The position numbers were made by a program, and so were the translations under genes. DNA of 64,000 nt. It comes from Polytrichum commune (Eukaryota; Streptophyta; Polytrichopsida; Polytrichales; Polytrichaceae). Shown in pieces: positions 1 to 12,300 of the stretch. Position 1 is the first letter of the stretch. Each line of letters opens with the position of its first letter. A model generated the notes under the pieces. That model had not been told where the DNA came from. It saw only the letters and a program-made list of their open reading frames with translations, and searched no databases. Where the stretch lies: positions 33,159,554 through 33,223,553 of the forward strand of contig OX485803.1 in assembly GCA_950295325.1 (NCBI GenBank), read 5' to 3'.

Positions 1-495
1 GGGATCATGAAGGTGGCCGTGTGGCTTTGCGCATCGTTACTAGTTGGACTTTAATCTAGCTTGGGTCTAATACTCAATTATGTTGTGTTGGTTATAGGCA
101 ATGAAGGTGAGGATCCTCATCATATGCAAGGTCGTCATACATAGGGGCTAGGGATTGGTTTAAGGAAGCTAGTGGTTTTGACTTTTAATATTTATCAAAT
201 ATTCATTTGAAGCTAAATTTGTTTTGTCTTTGAACCTATGTTTAGCCCAAAGGCTAATATGATTTTTTTTAATATCAACCACATAACAATATGTATGTGC
301 AATAGCTTAGAGTGTTGGTTTAAGCACCCTCTACGTTAGATGAACTGCATTTCAAGTGAACTTGAATATTTACATGCTAAGGTTGCATAGAATAGAAATG
401 TTCTAACCTAATCCTAATTTTGAGTGGTAGCTAGCACATGTGCATCCTAACCACTCAACTGAGAGAAGAGCGACATCATCAATTACATTGTCTAA
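1..495. other. Intergenic, no gene seen
   Basis: AT-rich sequence with many stops in all frames and no recognisable coding or structural RNA signal. Confidence 0.5.
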
Positions 496-1015
496 GGGCG
501 GGTTTAGACTTGGAGTCAGGGCTCAAAAATGGGTTGGGGTGCAAGAAATCCACTCCTCTCATTGGTAGAGAGGCTGGGACTCGCCTCTTCAAGTTTACAC
601 CATGAGTTGGGGCCAATTAACAAATAAATTATTTTATTCATCATGACAATGGCCTCAAGCCTTGGAAAAGAGAGCTCCCAACCTTGTGGACTCTTTCCCT
701 CTAGTTGAGGCCATTATCAAAGCTTTTATTTGCTTGTAGTAGTTTATTCTTTGAGCATTGAATAGGAGGGGAGAATTTCTAAATTTATTATACTTTAATC
801 ATTATCCATAGAATAGTTCATGAGTATCATGGATAAGCCTCTCATAATTGCAGCCTCCAAATGGCCCCAATCCCACCTAAATAGGTTTACACATGAAAGC
901 AATGAATGGAGTTAGGTTACTTTCTTATTAATGGCCTTGGGGGCCCATTTGCATGCCACATGGGACATATTGGCCTTCGTTCCCAATGGCCTTGGCCCCA
1001 AGTCTAAACATGCCC
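496..1015. mobile_element. Tourist-like MITE (PIF/Harbinger-type), about 520 bp
   Basis: The left end (GGGCGGGTTTAGACTTGG) and the reverse complement of the right end (GGGCATGTTTAGACTTGG) differ at two of 18 positions and stay similar for several more bases. The element is flanked on both sides by TAA (493-495 and 1016-1018), the 3-bp TTA/TAA target duplication typical of PIF/Harbinger and Tourist MITEs. There is no coding capacity inside. Boundaries and duplications are seen directly; the superfamily follows from them. It is not obviously a deletion product of the Harbinger element at 34480-39494, whose ends begin GAGC rather than GGGC. Confidence 0.75.
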
Positions 1016-1250
1016 TAAGACAACATAAGGTTGTCAATTGACTGCAACTAAATAATTACGAGGAGTGCATTATTAAGGCCGTTTTACATGTGACCAAGGT
1101 CTATGAGGAAAATGAACTAGGATTTTGCATTATCATGATCTACGGTATGAAGGCCACGACCAAGACAAATCCACGTTGCTTTCTAAAAGCCTTGGTCATG
1201 GGACATAGTGGAAAGATGACTTAGATCAAGATGTAGCATTTTTGAGGAAC

Positions 1251-1282
<32 letters not shown>
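1251..1282. repeat. ATCT tetranucleotide microsatellite
   Basis: About eight uninterrupted ATCT units. It lies in non-coding DNA and has no visible link to a gene. Confidence 0.9.
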
Positions 1283-2129
1283 GAGGATTTGTTGAGAACA
1301 TTCACTTTCTAACATGGTCACTTAATTTTTGTGACCTTGTGTAAAATGAAGTGGGATCATCACTCATTTCTCAAGCAACAAGAGAATTTAGAAAGTGGTG
1401 GGTCAATTGTCGTTGGTCACTAGTGTAAACATGCCCTTATCTTATGGCTACTCAAGTGAAGAGCATACTACTTATAGTGGCAAGGACCCATTGGAAGGGT
1501 ATCGACATGGACATAGCCATTTGATAATTTGAAAAGGATTTGGGTGTCCCCATTGAGCACATTTTACAAGGTTTCAAACTATCTAAGCTCAAGTGTAACA
1601 ATCCAAAAGGATTTTTGTCCCTTGTGATGTCTCCATCTATCACATTTAGAAGGATTTGGATGTTTTCACCAAGCACATTCTAAAAGGTTGTATTAGATTT
1701 AGGCTCAAAGGTATAAATGAAGTTGAAGGACATTAGCTACTCACTCTTGTCAACTCATTTGTAGAGAGCAATCTTGTTAATAATCTTTGCTCATGGATAT
1801 GAATCTTGTCATAAGTAAAACAACCTTGTGGTTCTCAAGACTATGTCAAATTTTAAATTCTAGTTGTTATTATCTTGATGGTGTCTATGAGACGTGCAAA
1901 GAGCTCTTTGTTTCAACATGAATATAAATGACAACTTCCAATAAATTTTCATTCCAAATAAATCTTACACGTGGGAATGCCCACTTGTCCACTTGCTTAC
2001 AATCTTTCTCCAATTTTTGTTTAATCTAGCTTAATAAACATACACTTGGTCCTTGCTATAAAAATTAAGATGACTTCATCGTATATGTCATGATGATCTC
2101 TTACAAATTCTTATAAAGGAATATATATG

Positions 2130-2640
2130 TGTGCATGTAGAACCATTTTTTGGGCTATCGCCTAGCTGAATGAGGCAATTTCCATTTTTCGATGAGATTC
2201 ATCCGGCTATTAGCCACTGTAGGCCAGTCAGTATGAAAAGGAAGGGCTATCGCCGTTGCAGAGGCGGTTACAAGGCTAACCGACTATCTCTCTCCCTCGG
2301 CACTATGAGGAGAGGACAACCTAGGTAGAAGGCATGCTATTTTCCAGATTAGAAATCAGGCATAGTCTCGTAGTGAAGGCAATAGGCTAGAGGATGCACC
2401 AACACTCAGAGATTGAGGTTGGGTGGCTAATAGGCAACCCCAAGTGAGATGCTTGTGGGCTTAGACATAGAAGTCTTAGAGCCGAGTGATTCGGACTCTG
2501 GTAGTTTTTGATATGTGACATTGAAGTGAAATATAATATCAGTGCTATAATCTTGATGAGTTCGGAGTGCAAGTAGTGTTGTGTGTATGTGCAATTGTCT
2601 TGGAATGGAATGTTGACATGAATATGTAAGAACTTGATAA
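2130..2640 (+). repeat. Dispersed repeat family A, copy 1
   Basis: This stretch is clearly related, in the same orientation, to 41875-42350. Both begin just after CATGTA with a block reading roughly ACCATTTTTTGGGCTAT, followed by shared blocks such as GCATGCTATTTTC, AATCAGG.ATAGTCTC and GAGTGATTCGG / GAGAGATTCGG. Downstream both copies run into similar purine-rich GAG/AAG text, but the alignment becomes unclear (copy 1 may reach about 3100). It could be an LTR or a large non-autonomous element starting with TG; I could not find a matching partner or end, so the class is left open. Confidence 0.6.
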
Positions 2641-3757
2641 TCGAATGTGAGTCAGGCAAGTGGTCCGGTGAGAAGTGTCCAACTGGGAGAGTAAAGTTGT
2701 TTTATTGACAAAGGAAGTGAAAGAAATATCAGGCGATAGGCTAGAGAGAAGAGAGGGTTGAGCGAGAGTTTGAGTAATGCCTGGGAAAACTAATGCTGAT
2801 AAGTATCAGGCCATAATCAGAACCCTTAAGGGCAATAGCCGAGGGCATACTGGGTGATCTAAGAGGCAAGATAAAGAGTGCAGGCTGTGAGAGCCTTAAT
2901 TAAGCCATTGTCGAGGAGGGATAACCAGGCTATAACCAAAGGGACAAAGAGGAAGAATTGAGGATGAGTCGCCAAATCATCTCACACTAATTTTGTGTTT
3001 CATAACCTACGAGAAGTGGATACATGAAGAAAACTGTAGGAGAAAGTTGTGAGTGAAGGGCTTTCTGCAATTTAAGGACATTTGGCTGAGAGCATGAGCC
3101 CGAGATCAAGTGTCCTTAAATTGCGGAAAGGCCTCCACACAAAGCCTTCTCTTGTTGTAGAAAGCTTGAAGATCAATGCATTCTAGTTGGTGGAATGCGC
3201 AGATTGTAGAATTGTACATTAACTGGGTTGGAATGCACTAATCTTGTGTATAGAGAAATTTTGTTTAGCACTAAAATGGGCGGAAAAAGACTACATATGG
3301 AAATCCACTTGACCCAACATAACATTATTTGGTAGAGTTTGGATGTCGGGTGGGATTGGGAATAAGCTAAATTCTATTTGGAATTGTACTTTGTTTATTC
3401 TCACAACAGAGCACTGCATTGACAAATTCAGGGTGGAAAACTAGGTGTACTGATTTTAGGTGTTAGAATGGAGCAGCTGATGGCAGCTGAATAATGTTAT
3501 GAAGTTCACTGATGGCAGTAGTTGTTCCGTGTGTGGAAAACACACCTCTGTAGCCTGAGATAGGTAATAGAGGTGAAACAGAGCATCTTGTCCAGCATGA
3601 AACATGGCGACGTTGTGCACATCGAGGCGCAGATAACTTGTTAGGTTAATAAGCTAGGCCCTCTTCAGCGACTCCCGGGGGGGGGGGGAGGGGGGACTCA
3701 ACAAAAGCAGGGACGGAATGTAAGTTAAGAAGCGGGGCCGCGAATGGCCATGCAGCA
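2641..3757. other. Intergenic and upstream region of the arogenate dehydrogenase gene
   Basis: No gene is recognised. The first part is purine-rich, perhaps the diverged tail of repeat family A. A 10-bp G run lies at about 3679-3688, shortly before the first exon. I see no convincing TATA box. Confidence 0.4.
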
Positions 3758-4054
3758 ATGAACGTAGGAGAAGCGCACGTGCGGTACATTGCAACAGCCG
3801 CCGCAGCAGCAACGACAACAAGAACAGAAGCAGACGAAGAACGCGCCCCCGCTGCATCGATTGACGGTGAGGCCGCGGACTCGGGCCAACATCGCATCGA
3901 GAACGAGAGCGACGGAGGAGAGGTTGTGGAGGGGCAACAAGGGGTTGGGGAGAAGTTGAGAGGGGAGGCTGGAGGGATTTTGATTTCGGATGGTGGAGGA
4001 GCAACGGAGTTCAGGGAGAGGGAGGGGGACAGGGACAGGGACAGGGAGGTGAGC

Positions 4055-7000
4055 ATGGAGCTGTTGCGACTCGCCCAAGCCACGGCCCATTCCACTGGTC
4101 TGTTGTTGCGGCCCCCGCCGTCGTCGTCATCGCTTGCGGAGCGTCGGTGCTCGTCGCTGCCCCTGCTCAGCACGCAAGCGCAGAGCTTGGTGGGGGGCTC
4201 CTCGTTCGCCATGCCCGCGCTCATCAACCACGGCCATGGGGCCAGTGGCTGTAGTGTGTGGGGGCGGGGGTGGAAGAGCGCGGTGGAAGTGAGCGCCATC
4301 GATGCTGCGCAGTCGTTCGATTACGAGTCCAAGAGATTGCAGGAGCTGGAGAAGCGGAACAAGCTCAAGGTGGGGATTGTGGGGTTTGGCAACTTCGGCC
4401 AGTTTCTGGCGGAGAGGATCATCAAGCAGGGTCACAGGGTGTTGGCTTACTCCCGAACAGACTACAGCGAAAAGGCTAAGAAACTGGGTGCCGCTTTCTT
4501 CAGGTCAGATTGCCATTGCACTCTCCGACCATGTGGTTGGTGCGTCAATTTGTCAACTCGCAATATCTGTATGGCAGATAGTTGACTCCGGCATACCCAA
4601 TACATTTTGAATTTGCGTTGCGGGGTTCTGAAGGTCAACTACTCACCAAATTCTCGGTTTTTCGACAATTTTTCTTTCTTTCTTTGTTGTCGGTCGTCAC
4701 ATTGTCCAAAGCCAGTGCGATTCGGAGTGTAAGTTGTGGAGTGAGATTTTTGACCTAAAAAGTAAGGGTTTTGAGGGTCATTCGAGGAGAACAGATCCAA
4801 GCTGCCAGGCGTTTGCATTGTGAATCTTGTGTCCAATGTGTTTGTTTCTACGCAGATAAAACATCGATTTGTGCAATTATGGTTACCTTTCAGTTGTCGC
4901 CGTGTTGAGAAGTCTGACTGGTAGTTCTCGAGGAGACAACAAAACAGTTGGCTCTGGTGTGTGTGTCTGAACTGAGTTGGCCTTGTTGACGTATTGAGAC
5001 AAACGAGCTCCAAATTAATGTATTGTGTCGATACGCACGACCAGATTTAGGGCTTTGGAATGAGTGTTATGTGCAATGCTATTTGCGAGTTAAAGATTGT
5101 TGTCTTTATTCTTGGCCTTTTATTCCTTGGGTACCCATATCTATAATTGTTGTCTTCACCATACTTGCAAGGCTATTTGTTACTAAGAGACAAAGGATGA
5201 GACGTTAGGCAGGGCAAATTGTTCCTGGGAACTTTTATTATTGGTCTTTGAGCTGGAGGTTTGGGTGGACTGCAGAGATGCAGATGACTTTTGTGAGGAG
5301 CATCCAGAGGTGGTCCTTCTTTGCACCTCCATCTTGTCAACAGAGGCTGTCCTACGCTCACTTCCTGTGCAACGTCTCAAACGTAACACTCTCTTTGTCG
5401 ATGTCCTCTCCGTGAAGGAGTTTCCAAAGAACCTCTTTCTGCAGGTAATACTAATCTTGACACAAGAAGATCTATGTTTAGTTGTGGTTAACAGCTCAGA
5501 GTTGGAAAGCATATGCCACTTAGCTTAGAGTATTGAACCTGCCACTCTTAACTGATGGCATAAAACTATGCAAAAGATTGGTTTGAGGTGCCCCAAACAC
5601 CTATGACTTATCTAACAGGATTAGTCTTGGTGGTACTTCAGTTGATTTTAAATGCACACATTGAATTGATGTTGGAATTTGTAACAGGTTTTGCCACCAG
5701 AGTTTGATGTACTTTGTACTCATCCCATGTTTGGGCCTGAGAGTGGGAAAAACAGTTGGACTGGACTACCCTTTGTGTACGACAAGGTTCGCATTACTGG
5801 AGGTCCACGATTGAGGCGTTGTGACAGGTTTTTGGACATCTTTGCTAGTGAGGTATTCTTTGTAATGGTCTCCCTTCTCAGCCTGTCTACCTTGAGGTAC
5901 ACAGGTGATTGATCTCAAGTTTCATGTTGAGCAAGATGCTCTTTGCAAATGGCTAGAGGTTAATCCAAAAGGCCCAGACTGGACCTATTCATGTACAAAA
6001 ACGTGTCTTTGAGCTACATACTTTCATTTTCAGTTAATTGTGTCAAAAGTGGCCCTATCTAAAATCAACTTATTTTTCAAGTGCACTTTCTCAAATTGGT
6101 TGAATACTTGATGTTTTGAAGATTCAAGTTCAAATATGCAGCCTGGGTGTCCTTGGATGTAAATACACACGTTGTATTTTGATCACCAATGCAAGTATGA
6201 GTATATTTTTATTTTCTCCTTGACATTAGACAATGTATAAAATAAGGTTTCAATCTTGAAATATATAAAATTTGAGTTCTGAACTTGGTGAGGCTTGTAT
6301 AAAGCGTGTTTATGGTAGTATATTGAGACGCTCTGTCCGTTGAGAGATAAGTTTTCAAGCACAGAAACCACCTCAAGTACTTGCTCCTGTGATGGTGTTT
6401 TTGGTTTTGTAAGACTTCAGCAAGGTTTTGTTTTTTGCTAGAGAATAAAGGAGACAATTTGACTATGACCTTCTCTAATGGCAAGCACAATTTGAATGAG
6501 CAGGGTTGTCGAATGGTGGAGATGTCGTGCTCTGAACACGACAGATATGCAGCTGGCAGCCAATTTATTACCCACACTGTTGGCAGGTTTGGCGGCATAT
6601 CTCTGGTTTTGCATTTGCTGGACATCTACAGCAACTATAGTTCATAATTCCTACATTGTCCTGACCTGCAAGTGTCTGTTAAAAGAATTTCCTTGTTAGA
6701 TGCTCCTTCACTGCTTGCATTTGCTCTGTATGTAACATGTGTGCTTGTTTATGTAATGAGGCATGTTAGGCTCATTCAAATGCATGTTTGCATGAAAACG
6801 CCTTGTAAGGGACATTAAATTGTTGTGGTGTTTCTTACAGGGTACTAGGCAAGCTTGGGCTAGAGTCTACCCCAATCAACACTAAGGGTTATGAAACCCT
6901 ACTGGGACTTGTAAGTTGGCATGTACTACAGGTTGACATTGGAGGGATGATGTTTGGGGAGCTTTCAATAAGTGAAAGAGAAGTTTATCAAGCATGTGAA

Positions 7001-8113
7001 CAGAGAGCGGGCTTTAGTTAACACTTAATATAGATTGATAAAAATGGAAGCAGTGTAGTGTCAAAAAATGTGTGCACATATTGTTTGTTGTGATTGAAAC
7101 TATGAAGATGAAAGTTGGTGATTTTGTGTTGAAAAAAATCTCATCTGGAGATTAGACCTGAAGAAAGTGGGGCTTGAGCAGGTGGAGAATACGTCAGGTG
7201 ATAGTTTTGAGCTCTACTATGGCCTCTTCATGTACAATCCCAATGCCACAGAGGAGGTAAAGTCATTGCATTCCTCACAAGGTCATTGGCAGAAATGTGT
7301 CGATTGATCTCTTGGAAAGTCTGTTACAATTGCACAATCAAGAGATTTCTATAAACGTTTATCACATCAGAGTAATGTTTTAACTCAATGGGATTGCTTG
7401 TGAGGAGTTGTTGCCATATGATTTTTCATTGGCTGTATTGCATATAATATTGATAATTTGTTTCCACTTCTGGTGCATGCTTTTTCGAGGAAGTGTTTAT
7501 ATTTTAATGAAGAGCAACCTATTTTTCTTTGATGAGGATCAATCTCATACCAGCACCTCTTGGCATATGAAGTGATATAGGCTGTTCTTCTTTCAAACTT
7601 TCACACTACCAATAAGCATGCACTAAACACTTTCCGAACATGGAAGGAATTGTATGCAAAACAACCGACTCCTGATCAAAAGTCATGATGACTTAGGGGA
7701 TAAGTCTATTGCCTCATTTTTTGGCCAAGAGTGCAAAAATCAACCAAGGTATATACGAACCCCTTCTTTCCAAAGTGAGCATTAAGTCGTGCCTATGTTT
7801 TTTTTGTGTGCAGCTTGAGCGGCTTGAGCTTGCATTTGACTCGATTAAAAGGCAGCTTTTTGGCCAACTGCATGATGTACTGAGGCAACAACTATTTGGT
7901 GGAGTCAATGCACAGAATGGGAAATTGCCCAAGCCTTCTAAAGAATTGGATTCCAGCAATGGAAATTCACCTCCCAGTCCAACTGCCAATGGTTCTCCAG
8001 AACTGGTATACAACACCCAGACTGGGCCTCCAGTTTATGAACCGGTTTTGGCCAAGATTGCAATGTTGGACAAGGACCCTGAATCTATATCAAAGAGCCT
8101 GAAGCAACAATGA
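4055..8113 (+). CDS. TYRAAT: Arogenate dehydrogenase, plastid, single-domain (7 exons, 436 aa)
   Basis: It oxidatively decarboxylates arogenate to tyrosine with NADP+ in plastids, the last step of plant tyrosine synthesis. Exons: 4055-4503, 5276-5444, 5688-5852, 6504-6586, 6841-6910, 7182-7256, 7814-8113; all introns are GT-AG and 1311 nt close in frame. Residues 1 to about 80 are rich in Ser, Leu and Pro with few acids, like a transit peptide. The Rossmann loop GFGNFG is at 110-115, the substrate-region motif THPMFGPESG at 217-226, and GSQFITH at 279-285. There is one catalytic unit only, as in the single-domain plant form rather than the tandem form. The C-terminal tail after about 365 is low-complexity. 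I chose the Met at 4055; the frame is open up to an ATG at 3758 (99 more residues), but that stretch is Glu/Arg-rich and unlike a transit peptide. No internal breaks. Confidence 0.93.
7556..7710. repeat. Half-copy of the hairpin foldback element, inside intron 6
   Basis: The segment from AGCACCTCTTGGCATA to TGTATGCAAAACAA and AAAGTC matches the loop and right arm of the foldback at about 63000-63290. The left arm is not recognisable here. It sits in the last intron of the arogenate dehydrogenase gene, about 100 bp before the final exon. Confidence 0.6.
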
Positions 8114-9099
8114 GGTTGTAGGGATGTATTATAGAGCATGTTTGTCCTGTGGTAACATCTTGCATGGTGTTGCTTGAACCCAAAAAGGGTGATTGGAGTT
8201 CAATGTTGCCCCTTGTTTTACATCACAGGTGCCTCATGGATACACACGAATTCCATGTGTACCAGTAGGATGGGATAGTTTTGAAGGTTGGTGGTGAATT
8301 GGAAGCCATTGTCATGACGATTTATTCAGTTTTGAAATAATAATGTGTCTTAGTAGGCTTGAGCAACCTTGGCCACTTCACATTTGGTGTAGTTTTTCTT
8401 ATCTCCACCTTCCCAGAAGGATACAATGTTCTTAAATGCCCGTTAGCTTCTTGAATTGCCATTTGGAATTACAGGACTTGATCTACCTCCTTGAGCATCA
8501 AATTTCTTTGATGTTGGAGGAAGCAAGGTTTCTTGTGGACAACAATGTCCATTCCAAAGTAGATTCACTGGCCAGGAGGGCATTCTGCAATTTATTTTCT
8601 TCAGCCTGCCTTTTTCCTGCAAATCCTAGTTGTTTCCTACATGGTAATCTGAACTGAGCAAGTTTTCACCATGTGGCTCTGTTGACACTTGAGATGTCAA
8701 CTCCAACACTGGACAATAATTTGCAGTTTCAAGATGACAGCGAGGTGAGGGCTTGAAAATGTTTGATGTTTATTAAAACCCCTGTTTTGGCTTAGAAATG
8801 AGGGTGTACACAAGGAAGATCCTTTCTGGTTTCATCATGCGTTGCTTATCAGGCTTGTGGATGTAGCAGTGGATAATGCGACTGCAAGCTCGTCCACAAC
8901 TTAAAAGGGGTTTGAGATTTTCTTAAATAAATAATTAGGTTAGTTGTAATGGACAAATGTCTCAATTGGCAAGAGTGTCTGTAAAAGTACAACCTGAGAA
9001 GCACCTCCAAAGACAAATGGTGTTGACAAATTCAGACTTCAATTGTCTGGGATTTGGTGGCACAATTTAAGTGAGGGACAAGCATGCCAGGGGTCCACT
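8114..9099. other. 3' untranslated/intergenic region after arogenate dehydrogenase
   Basis: Sequence after the stop codon contains AATAA-type polyadenylation signals (for example near 8335) but no gene. Confidence 0.4.
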
Positions 9100-9109
9100 C
9101 ACTCCACTC

Positions 9110-9350
9110 TATTGCACAGAATCAGTCTAGTGCACTACAGTGTTGGACTAGTATTTTTCTGATACCATTTGGGTATCTATTAGTGAGGATTTCAATTTTT
9201 TTGATACTAGTGGGCTATGGGAATTTGACAGTAATTCTGTTTTCGATACCATTTGGATATGTACACCATGCAAGATTCTTCATACCTAGGGAAAACCGTC
9301 CTAGTATCAACGTGGTTGAGAATGGTATTGATTCGTATGATAACTAGGGT
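9110..9350 (+). repeat. Dispersed repeat family B, copy 1
   Basis: About 240 bp are homologous to the reverse complement of 27330-27580 in intron 11 of the beta-adaptin gene. Shared blocks in order are GATACCA.T.GGGTAT, AGTGAGGATTT / AATGAGGATTT, TTTTTTTGATAC, CTTCATACCT.GGGAAAA and ATGGTATTGA. No clear terminal inverted repeats or target duplications were found. A weaker piece with TTTTGATAC and ATTTTTGATACCCATG blocks lies near 10606-10670 and may be a third remnant. Confidence 0.65.
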
Positions 9351-12300
9351 ATACAAAGATTCTCTCACCTTGACATACGGCTGGACCACCCCTTATTGTT
9401 TGTTTTAAAAAAAAAAACAGTAGGTTTTGATATCTGTTGAGTTCAGAAGTAGTCAAGGTGATGACCTTAAGATTTTTTGCGGAGTTTAAGGTGGCTACAT
9501 TTAGATGAATCAAAGGGAGTAATTGGCAAATGCACGTAGCTTATTTGTCAACTCGAGTGGCGACTTCTAATAGAACATGGTAGAACTCCAAGGCTACATG
9601 TATGGTTTGAAAGGTGAAGAATCGCCCCATGTATAAAATAATAGCCCCATATTTTTATTCAAAATCTACAAGTGGCTACATACACACCACAAAGTAAGGG
9701 GGAAATTGGCTATGTATTGAAATTGGCTACACAAAAACAAATTGCACTAGCCCCTTAAACTCTAGAGGCTTTTGAGATCCAACTAGTTTGCAAATGTATG
9801 AGAGGATCAACATACACATACTTTATACATTTCAAGCACTTAGCAACATCTAGGCCAACAAGTGTTGCACCGACCCTCTTAAATATCAACGTGCATCCAA
9901 GTGCGCCAATTTGTACACATATAAGATGATCAATGTTGAAACATCCTACACTTGAAGTGCCTTATGCATTTCTACACCCAAAAAGATTGGACCAATCCAC
10001 TTAAACAAGAGAATAGACCCAAAATAAACATCATTGCTTAAAAAGGCAACTCAAATAATCACATATACAAGTGCAAATATGTAGGGAGGAAGGTTGGCGC
10101 CTTCAAGCACCAATAGTGCTTTCCACTTTGAAACTTGAATTTTTGGTACTTGAAATTATTAAACTCCACTACAATCAAAAGGTGGCATCACTATTTGCCA
10201 CTACATGAATAAAGAAGGTACAAGGTACAAGCTAAGAGAGCAAGAGGGTAACGACCACAAGGGTGGAGAATGGAGGAGAAAGTGGAGACACCACTCTCCC
10301 CACCTCACTAAACTGTAGGTGTTGTGAGCCCTTGAATGGGAGGATGGGCTCCATCCATGGCTCACAGTGGAACTCATTGGCTACTCCTAAGAATGGAGCT
10401 TAGAGGTGGGTCCCAATTTTCAGGCTACTCCACTCCACCCATGTGAATCTAGTTGGTGCCACCTCTTCCTTGCAAAGAGTGGAGGTGACACCTTAGAAGG
10501 CCAAAATCTAATATTTTTCAACAAGTGTGTAAATCAATTCACTTCATCGTAGCAAAATGGCTACTAGTATTTGGGGAAAAAAGGGCTACGCATCACAAAA
10601 CGATATTTTGATACTTATGGGTAGGTTTTCTTATACCAATTTTGATGTTGATTTTTGATACCCATGCATTCATCTATATCCCGGTCCAACATTCATCTTG
10701 ACTTTTGTGTGTAGTTAATAATCAATTATGTTTCTAGTTGTTAACCCCTAATGTCCAAAGAGACAACATTGTGGGTGATGGGCACAAGGGCTAGGCTAAT
10801 AAGCCTTTGAGGAAGGGTTGGGGACCTCTTAGGGGTCTTGATTGTCCTCATGTTCCTCAAAACCTTCGACAAAAGTTCATGTCGAAACTGAATCAAAATG
10901 TGGTTGGAGTTCCAAATCCTTCATTCAAACATCAAAAATATTTTGTAAGACTTTTGATATGAGAAAGGAATTAATGAGGTGGTGCTCAATTCATAAAAAA
11001 ATTCACCTCCATATGCATATGATGTGCTAAATTGAGTAAATTGATAATGGTAAGTAGAATGGGCAATGTATAGTGTGACTTACCATGGGCAACCATATAG
11101 TGTGGCTCATAATAAGCACTATCAGGCTAGAAACTAAAGTGTAACCCTATTTACACTTGAATCTTCAAGTGCTCACCACGTTTTCATTCTATCACTTCTA
11201 CTTGTGGGTAAGGTATCAAATGAAAGATATTGAAATTTGAAATCTAAAGAGCCCGATCTCACTTCCTAAGCATAAGAATTTAAGGAGAAAATATCTAAAA
11301 ATAAACATTCAAACGTTTTGTTAATTGAATACACACTTTGCCCAAATGGTTAAGAATTAATAATCAATTTTAGGTTATTGTGGAAAGGGGCCAAGGAGCT
11401 CTACAAGATGAACTATTTGTTTGAAGAAAAGGAGCAAGTTTTGCAGGAAATATCATCATTTGAAACACTCGGTAGATTTTTGTGGTAGCACCACCTTTAC
11501 TATGCATGTGCTCACAGCAAGGATAGAAAGACACGTATTGTGTAGATAGCAATACATTGCACACTATTTCTAATCCGACTAAAAATATTATAGCCTACAA
11601 CGTGGACATTTGATGTGCACAAGTTTGGATTGTAAATAGTGTGCACCCCCAATGTCATCCCCAATGTTCTTTAGTATGGAAAAAAAATCAATTATGTGGC
11701 CCACAACATTTATCATAGCTAGTATAGCCCATAACGTTTGCTTGTAGAGTTATCATTTTAGGTTTTATTTTCACCTCATATTCTAAAATAGTCTGTAGTA
11801 CCTACCAACTTTTAAATCTGAAATCGATGAGTAGAAATAAGTAGATTCCAGGGGCTTGTGAGGCCTGCATTGAAGCAAGAATTGGGAAAAGCAAAAACAC
11901 TTCCACAATGACTGACTTTGGTCCAAAGTTTTGAAACTTTCAAGCATTACCATGACTGGCCATAAGTCATTGTCAAATGTATGGGTGAACTTGAAAAAAA
12001 TTCTTTGCCACCCCGGTGTAAGGGCTTGCTTGGCCCACTCAAAATGGCGACCAACATGTAATTAATGTTTGTCTCTTGTTCTTGGCAAATAGTGGCCATT
12101 TCAAATTGGTCATCATTGATTGAACTTTTTTGAATATGGAGGTGGCCACTTTGGAATGGTCAACATCCATCGAACACCAGGAAAAAAGAGTATGAATTGC
12201 ATGCTAGTCTTCACTTCAAGTTGGCAAGTTTTCATGTGGGAGGGGTGTATAATACACAGTACTTATTTGTAGACATCTAAGGCCCTGGTTTCATTGCCGG

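Noticed and set aside
1016-1440. A second TIR-like end (GTGTAAACATGCCC followed by TTA at 1439) suggesting a nested MITE
   Set aside because: No matching left end was found, so no element can be delimited.
3646-4299. Long minus-strand open frames over the first exon of arogenate dehydrogenase
   Set aside because: They are shadows of the GC-rich plus-strand exon, low in complexity and without motifs.
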